From an uncultured Lachnospiraceae bacterium (GTDB taxonomy: Bacteria > Bacillota > Clostridia > Lachnospirales > Lachnospiraceae): a stretch of 28,408 bases of DNA. A program made the position numbers and the translations under genes. Below, piece by piece: positions 25,063-28,408 of this stretch. The stretch covers positions 1-28,408 of the forward strand of contig CAMJWQ010000004.1 in assembly GCA_946409475.1 (NCBI GenBank), written 5' to 3'. The notes under the pieces are model-generated. The model did no database searches. It was not told the DNA's origin and saw only the letters and a list, made by a program, of their open reading frames with translations. How positions within the stretch are numbered: position 1 is the first letter of the stretch; every line of letters begins with the position of its first letter.

Positions 25063-25135
25063 TAGTACTGCGTTGCGTAAGTTTTGGTGAATAGCAGTGC
25101 CTGCTATTCATCAAAATTTATGCAATGCAGTACTA
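25063..25135 (+). repeat. 35-bp long-stem hairpin after the rhamnosidase
   Basis: Arms 25063-25097 and 25101-25135 pair along their whole length with a 3-nt loop. All four non-Watson-Crick positions are G-U pairs on the plus strand; on the minus strand they would be A-C mismatches. No U-tract follows, so a simple terminator is unlikely. It starts 2 bases after the rhamnosidase stop codon and could be an mRNA-stabilising element or a small inverted-repeat (MITE/REP-like) insertion. Confidence 0.75.
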
Positions 25136-25217
25136 AGAAATGAAGAATAAAAATAACCCGGGATTTTAACAGTAATTGGAATTTACAATTAACAGATTTT
25201 TCCAGTTCTTGATGATA

Positions 25218-25493
25218 TTATGTTAATCTTGAAAATTGCTCCACAGCCTTTGCAAAATCAGCTATGGTCTTATCCGCATCACCATGCTCAATACCTTCCC
25301 TGACACAATGGTGTAAATGTCCTTCCAGTATGACCTGTCCAACCTTCTGCAAGGCGCTTTTCGCCGCATTAATCTGTATTAAAACCTCTTCACAGGGTAT
25401 GTCCGCATCCACCATCTTATCAATTGCCTTAATTTGTCCCATGATTCTATTTAACCGCTTATGTAAATTTTCCGCATCCATGCATTGCCGCAT
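25218..25493 (-). CDS. csoR: CsoR-type copper-sensing repressor
   Basis: A 91-residue all-helical DUF156 protein. The copper ligands of CsoR are visible as Cys34 (DIPCEEVL), His59 and Cys63 (GHLHHCV, H-x3-C). This Cys-His-Cys set fits CsoR rather than RcnR or FrmR. It represses metal-export genes and leaves DNA when Cu(I) binds. AAGGAGG lies 7-8 bases before the ATG, and the gene starts 15 bases after the MATE stop, so it is probably the last gene of the MATE operon. The only matching operators in the window are those of the ATPase at 21069-21109, about 4 kb away. Confidence 0.92.
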   Translation of the reverse strand: MRQCMDAENLHKRLNRIMGQIKAIDKMVDADIPCEEVLIQINAAKSALQKVGQVILEGHLHHCVREGIEHGDADKTIADFAKAVEQFSRLT

Positions 25494-25508
25494 CCTGCCA
25501 CCTCCTTA

Positions 25509-26873
25509 TTAAATTTTTATTCCTGTCCATGTACCGGATTTAAACCGCCAGCCTGCCAAGGTAAATCTGGTAAGCTGGTCGGATGTAATACCAATCCATA
25601 TTCCAACCAGTCCCCACCCCAATAGATAGCAAAGCAAATAGCAGGTTATGGGACGTATAATAGTAGCCGCTATGGTCGATGTGGCTGTCGTAAACAGGAT
25701 ATCCCCCGCACCGCGAAGACAGCCCATATAGATGACGGCAGCTATCTGCAGCAGCACAATAACCATAATTACTCTCATAATTTGGATTCCAAAATGAATA
25801 ATCTCTTCTTCTTCAAAAAACAGTCTGTATAAAAATGAGCCTCCAAAGAAATATGTGACAGATAACACCACCGATATTAAAAATCCCATTTTCTGGCAGA
25901 TTCTCCCGTAGGCTTTCGCTTTTTCCGGATTCCTCTCTCCCAGGCTCTGTCCGATAAGTGCCACAGCTGCCGCCTGCATGCCGTCTCCGAAGGAGAAGGA
26001 AACTGCCATGATATTCATACCCACCTGATGAGCTGCAAAGGCATTGGTCCCGAGATTCGCCGCCATTACCGCAACTGCCATAAAGCCCGTCCGCATTAAT
26101 ATCTGCTCTATAAATACTCCTGATCCAATTTTAATAATACTGACCGCAGGCTGTAAAGCAGGTCTGATTTTTTCTTTTAGCATTAGGGGTATATTGATAA
26201 AGCTGCTTTTCTTCGTCACAGAATATATACTCATGATACAGGCGACTACTGTACCTAAAACGGTTGCCATAGCAGCTCCTTTAATGCCAAGGGCAGGAAA
26301 GCCCAAATTTCCCCGTATCAATAGATAATTTCCGATGATATTGACAATACTGGAGGTCATATTCGTCTTCATGACAATTTTCGTGTTGCCGGACCCCCGG
26401 TGAGAAGCATTAATCACCATGGTTATGATATTAAAAAGCATGCCTCCCATAATAATACGAAAGTACAAAACCGCACCGTTATGGGTATCCGCATTGGAAC
26501 CGCATAGATATATAATGGGGTCTGCTAAAAAAATACAGGCAAGACTTGTCAATATCCCTAATGATATGGTAAAAATAAATCCTACCAAAAAAATCCTGTT
26601 GGCACTAATCGGATTTTTTTCTCCCTTCCGTCTTGCCGTCAGGGAAGAAACAGCCACATTGATTGATACAAACAGGGATAATCCGATAAATTTGGGCTGG
26701 GTGGTTAAACCAACGGCAGCCACCGCATAAGCACCTATGGAACTGACCATAAAGGAATCGATTAATCCTGCCAGTGCTATGAAAAAGGATTCCATTACCG
26801 CAGGCCAGGCCATTTGATAGGCTTTCACTACGTATTCTTTTTTTTCTCTTCTGCCAATATGAATATTTGTCAT
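25509..26873 (-). CDS. MATE-family efflux transporter
   Basis: A 454-residue integral membrane protein with about 12 hydrophobic segments arranged as two similar halves. It starts AYQMAWPAVMESFFIALAGLIDSFMVSSIGAYAVAAVGL, the classic MATE first-helix region. The second half shows the corresponding AANLGTNAFAAHQVGMNIMAVSFSFGDGMQAAAVALIGQSLG. MATE pumps use Na+ or H+ gradients to export drugs, dyes or flavin-like compounds. The substrate here is unknown. GGAAGG precedes the ATG. Between the C_GCAxxG gene and csoR, both on the same strand with short gaps. Confidence 0.93.
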   Translation of the reverse strand: MTNIHIGRREKKEYVVKAYQMAWPAVMESFFIALAGLIDSFMVSSIGAYAVAAVGLTTQPKFIGLSLFVSINVAVSSLTARRKGEKNPISANRIFLVGFIFTISLGILTSLACIFLADPIIYLCGSNADTHNGAVLYFRIIMGGMLFNIITMVINASHRGSGNTKIVMKTNMTSSIVNIIGNYLLIRGNLGFPALGIKGAAMATVLGTVVACIMSIYSVTKKSSFINIPLMLKEKIRPALQPAVSIIKIGSGVFIEQILMRTGFMAVAVMAANLGTNAFAAHQVGMNIMAVSFSFGDGMQAAAVALIGQSLGERNPEKAKAYGRICQKMGFLISVVLSVTYFFGGSFLYRLFFEEEEIIHFGIQIMRVIMVIVLLQIAAVIYMGCLRGAGDILFTTATSTIAATIIRPITCYLLCYLLGWGLVGIWIGITSDQLTRFTLAGWRFKSGTWTGIKI

Positions 26874-26904
26874 AACTGCCTTCCATGATGTAAATGACTA
26901 TGTA

Positions 26905-27333
26905 CTATAAATTTTCGCTAATAAAACCATAAGAAAAATAAATCGCATCCGCTGTTATTTTTTCACAGACATGAGGCGGGTCGGTGTCTAAAAAGCCGGC
27001 AGGTCTCAGATCGTAACATGACAATGAGGAGAACTTATTTTTAAATTTACAGGCAAAGGCATAACAGCTATCGGCGATTTCCGAATCGTTCTTTCCCTTT
27101 TGGGAAAGCAGAATACCGATAAACATAAGCGCACCTTCAACCAATCCGCATTGAGCCCGAAATCCCCCTGCTCCATGAAGTCCGATTGCGGCTTGCAGGG
27201 TTTGATCATTAAGGGGTATATCAAATAATCTGCCAAGACAGCATAATGTCGTTCTGGCACAATTAATATCTTCTTCCCAATAATAACCATGTACCATTTT
27301 TTTTATTTCCTCTTTTATTGAAGAATTATTCAT
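26905..27333 (-). CDS. C_GCAxxG_C_C family protein
   Basis: A 142-residue protein with the conserved cysteine pattern of this family. NCARTTLCC lies near residues 24-32, GLHGAGGFRAQCGLVEGALMFIG in the middle (the GCAxxG-type core, here QCGLVEG), and SLSCYDLRPAGF and PPHVCE near the C-terminus. The family is suspected to bind metal or take part in redox chemistry, but no reaction is established. No signal peptide or membrane segment. Genes on both sides are membrane proteins on the same strand. Confidence 0.85.
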   Translation of the reverse strand: MNNSSIKEEIKKMVHGYYWEEDINCARTTLCCLGRLFDIPLNDQTLQAAIGLHGAGGFRAQCGLVEGALMFIGILLSQKGKNDSEIADSCYAFACKFKNKFSSLSCYDLRPAGFLDTDPPHVCEKITADAIYFSYGFISENL

Positions 27334-27374
27334 TTTCTATTCCCTTTCACAGCCAATAATTTATCAATTTATTT

Positions 27375-28034
27375 TCAGCATCCGGTTTGACTGGCAGCTA
27401 AATTCCTTGCCGTATCAACAACGCTTTCATGCTCCACATTTTTCACATCAAAATGCGCAATATGGAAAATGGTTTGTAAAATAAAGCTGATCCCAAAAAC
27501 GGAAATTACCGTTCCCAATCCAACCTTAGCCCCCAGCATCCAGCCTATTAATAACACGGTTCCCTCAATTACTCCACGAACAATACCAATAGGAATTTTC
27601 CTGAACCTTTTTCCAAAGGCCACCATTAAGGAATCTCTGGGACCAGACCCCATGCCCTCTCTAATATATAAATAACACCCATAGCAGGAGATGATTTGTC
27701 CTAATAATAACATGAATATGCCTAAAATAAAATTCTCAAGCACCGGTATCACATTCATTTTTAATATCATATCTGCCATTATACCGATTAGAACCGTATT
27801 TAAAATCGTTCCCACACCTATTTTTTCCTTTAAAAGATAATCAGCTATTAATATCACCAAACCTGTTAAGATAACCACATTACCGTAACTGATTCCCGTT
27901 ACCTTTGAGATTCCAATACTGAAGGCTTCCCAGGGAGCCAGTCCAATATTGGCATTAATACTAATGATTAAGCCTACGGAACATAAAAACAAACCAAATA
28001 TTAATCTTACAATCCGCAGCATAAAATGCCCCAT
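27375..28034 (-). CDS. YczE/YitT-like integral membrane protein
   Basis: A 219-residue protein with about five to six hydrophobic segments. It has the family pattern GLFLCSVGLIISINANIGLAPWEAF near the N-terminus and the related REGMGSGPRDSLMVAF in the middle, which reads like an internal repeat of the first. YczE-type proteins have no firmly established activity. The C-terminal 30 residues are polar and end in Cys. GAGG precedes the ATG. First gene of the minus-strand operon that continues to csoR, preceded by a long structured leader. Confidence 0.85.
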   Translation of the reverse strand: MGHFMLRIVRLIFGLFLCSVGLIISINANIGLAPWEAFSIGISKVTGISYGNVVILTGLVILIADYLLKEKIGVGTILNTVLIGIMADMILKMNVIPVLENFILGIFMLLLGQIISCYGCYLYIREGMGSGPRDSLMVAFGKRFRKIPIGIVRGVIEGTVLLIGWMLGAKVGLGTVISVFGISFILQTIFHIAHFDVKNVEHESVVDTARNLAASQTGC

Positions 28035-28083
28035 AGTGTTTTCCTCTTTTCCATCTTTTGAATTTCAGCCGCTTAACTTTGAA

Positions 28084-28121
28084 AAACCTTTGCCTAAGCA
28101 GTGTTGCCCAGTCAAAGGTTT
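28084..28121 (-). terminator. Terminator-like hairpin in the leader of the YczE operon
   Basis: On the minus strand AAACCTTTG (28113-28121) pairs with CAAAGGTTT (28084-28092). The interior CUGGGCA/UGCUUAG pairs further (two G-U) around an ACAC loop, giving about 16 bp with one A-G mismatch. The 3' arm runs into UUUUU. It lies about 50 nt before the yczE-like start codon, a position suited to transcription attenuation. Confidence 0.6.
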
Positions 28122-28158
28122 GAACTTAACATGAATCTATATTTCAGAGGCTCCGGAG

Positions 28159-28309
28159 CTCTGGTCGCGCTTGTTTTCCTTCCGATAAGTTACACTATCA
28201 GAAGTAAAGTTCACTTCTGATACCACTCAAGAGCTTCGCTCTTTCGCTAACTTATCGGGTGAAATCAAATGCTCCCTCTGGTCGCGCTTGTTTTCCTTCC
28301 GATAAGTTA
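28159..28309 (-). repeat. 34-bp direct repeat and inverted repeats in leader RNA
   Basis: Identical 34-bp units lie at 28159-28192 and 28276-28309. On the minus strand each begins TAACTTATCGG. A single complementary segment (28248-28258) between them can pair with either copy over 11 bp, giving two exclusive folds. Between them are two further hairpins: AAGAGC/GCTCTT with a 3-nt loop (28229-28243) and TATCAGAAGT/ACTTCTGATA (28196-28222). The rest of 28035-28408 contains no gene. Confidence 0.75.
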
Positions 28310-28310
28310 T

Positions 28311-28339
28311 ATTATGTTACGATAGAGATTGTATGTCAA
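28311..28339 (-). promoter_or_regulatory. Sigma-A promoter of the YczE-MATE-csoR operon
   Basis: TTGACA (28334-28339), a 17-bp spacer and CATAAT (28311-28316) on the minus strand. The start at about 28304 falls in the upstream copy of the 34-bp repeat, so the leader before the coding region is about 270 nt. Confidence 0.8.
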
Positions 28340-28408
28340 TAGAGTTTACGGATATTCTTTTAACTTGTGCACAAAAAGAAAGCAGATTCAGGTTTAATAA
28401 TAATAAAA

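Noticed and set aside
25063..25135. Long hairpin as the rhamnosidase terminator
   Set aside because: No U-tract follows on either strand and the stem is far longer than intrinsic terminators need.
28159..28309. Possible CRISPR because of a 34-bp direct repeat
   Set aside because: Only two units with 83 bases between them, no array periodicity and no cas genes; better explained as leader RNA structure or a dispersed repeat.

Overview
The window reads as chromosomal DNA of an anaerobic, low-to-mid GC Gram-positive bacterium of the class Clostridia. A Lachnospiraceae-like host is an inference from the gene families, the AGGAGG ribosome sites, sigma-A promoters and intrinsic terminators, not a species call. 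Almost every gene has a clear minus- or plus-strand operon partner. No tRNA, rRNA, CRISPR array or intact insertion sequence was seen.

Region 1 (1-9240, minus strand) is a lysine fermentation locus. A consensus promoter (6669-6697) drives a leader containing a lysine riboswitch (6451-6618). The leader then carries three tandem intrinsic terminators and a copy of a structured 95-bp-type repeat. The operon is kal-kce-kdd-kamA-kamD-kamE and covers lysine to beta-lysine to 3,5-diaminohexanoate to 3-keto-5-aminohexanoate, then cleavage and deamination of the aminobutyryl-CoA product. Upstream on the same strand, outside the riboswitch unit, lie kamB and kamC, the presumed ATP-dependent reactivase of the B12 enzyme KamDE. 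The riboswitch geometry predicts that lysine turns the operon on.

Region 2 (9338-13380, minus strand) is the riboflavin operon ribD-ribE-ribBA-ribH, preceded by a promoter, an FMN riboswitch, a terminator and another copy of the structured repeat. A decayed partial FMN-riboswitch copy lies about 1.2 kb away (14442-14484), at the 5' end of an N-terminally truncated secreted-type serine protease gene.

Region 3 (14525-19197) is a plus-strand iron-siderophore unit (permease, ATPase, lipoprotein binding protein, siderophore-type esterase) facing a minus-strand AraC regulator. The operon promoter and the AraC promoter share the palindrome GTTAG-N6-CTAAC, which suggests one common, probably iron-responsive, repressor.

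Region 4 (19183-25136) holds a P1B heavy-metal ATPase with two CsoR-type operators, then a divergent AraC regulator and GH78 alpha-L-rhamnosidase pair, and a 35-bp RNA-type hairpin after the rhamnosidase.

Region 5 (25218-28339, minus strand) is an apparent operon: YczE/YitT-like membrane protein, C_GCAxxG_C_C redox-type protein, MATE exporter, CsoR. Its roughly 270-nt leader contains a 34-bp direct repeat, switchable inverted repeats and a terminator-like hairpin, and is a candidate undescribed cis-regulatory RNA. The two most unusual items are the lysine leader, with a possible relay of strand exchange through three terminators, and this last leader.
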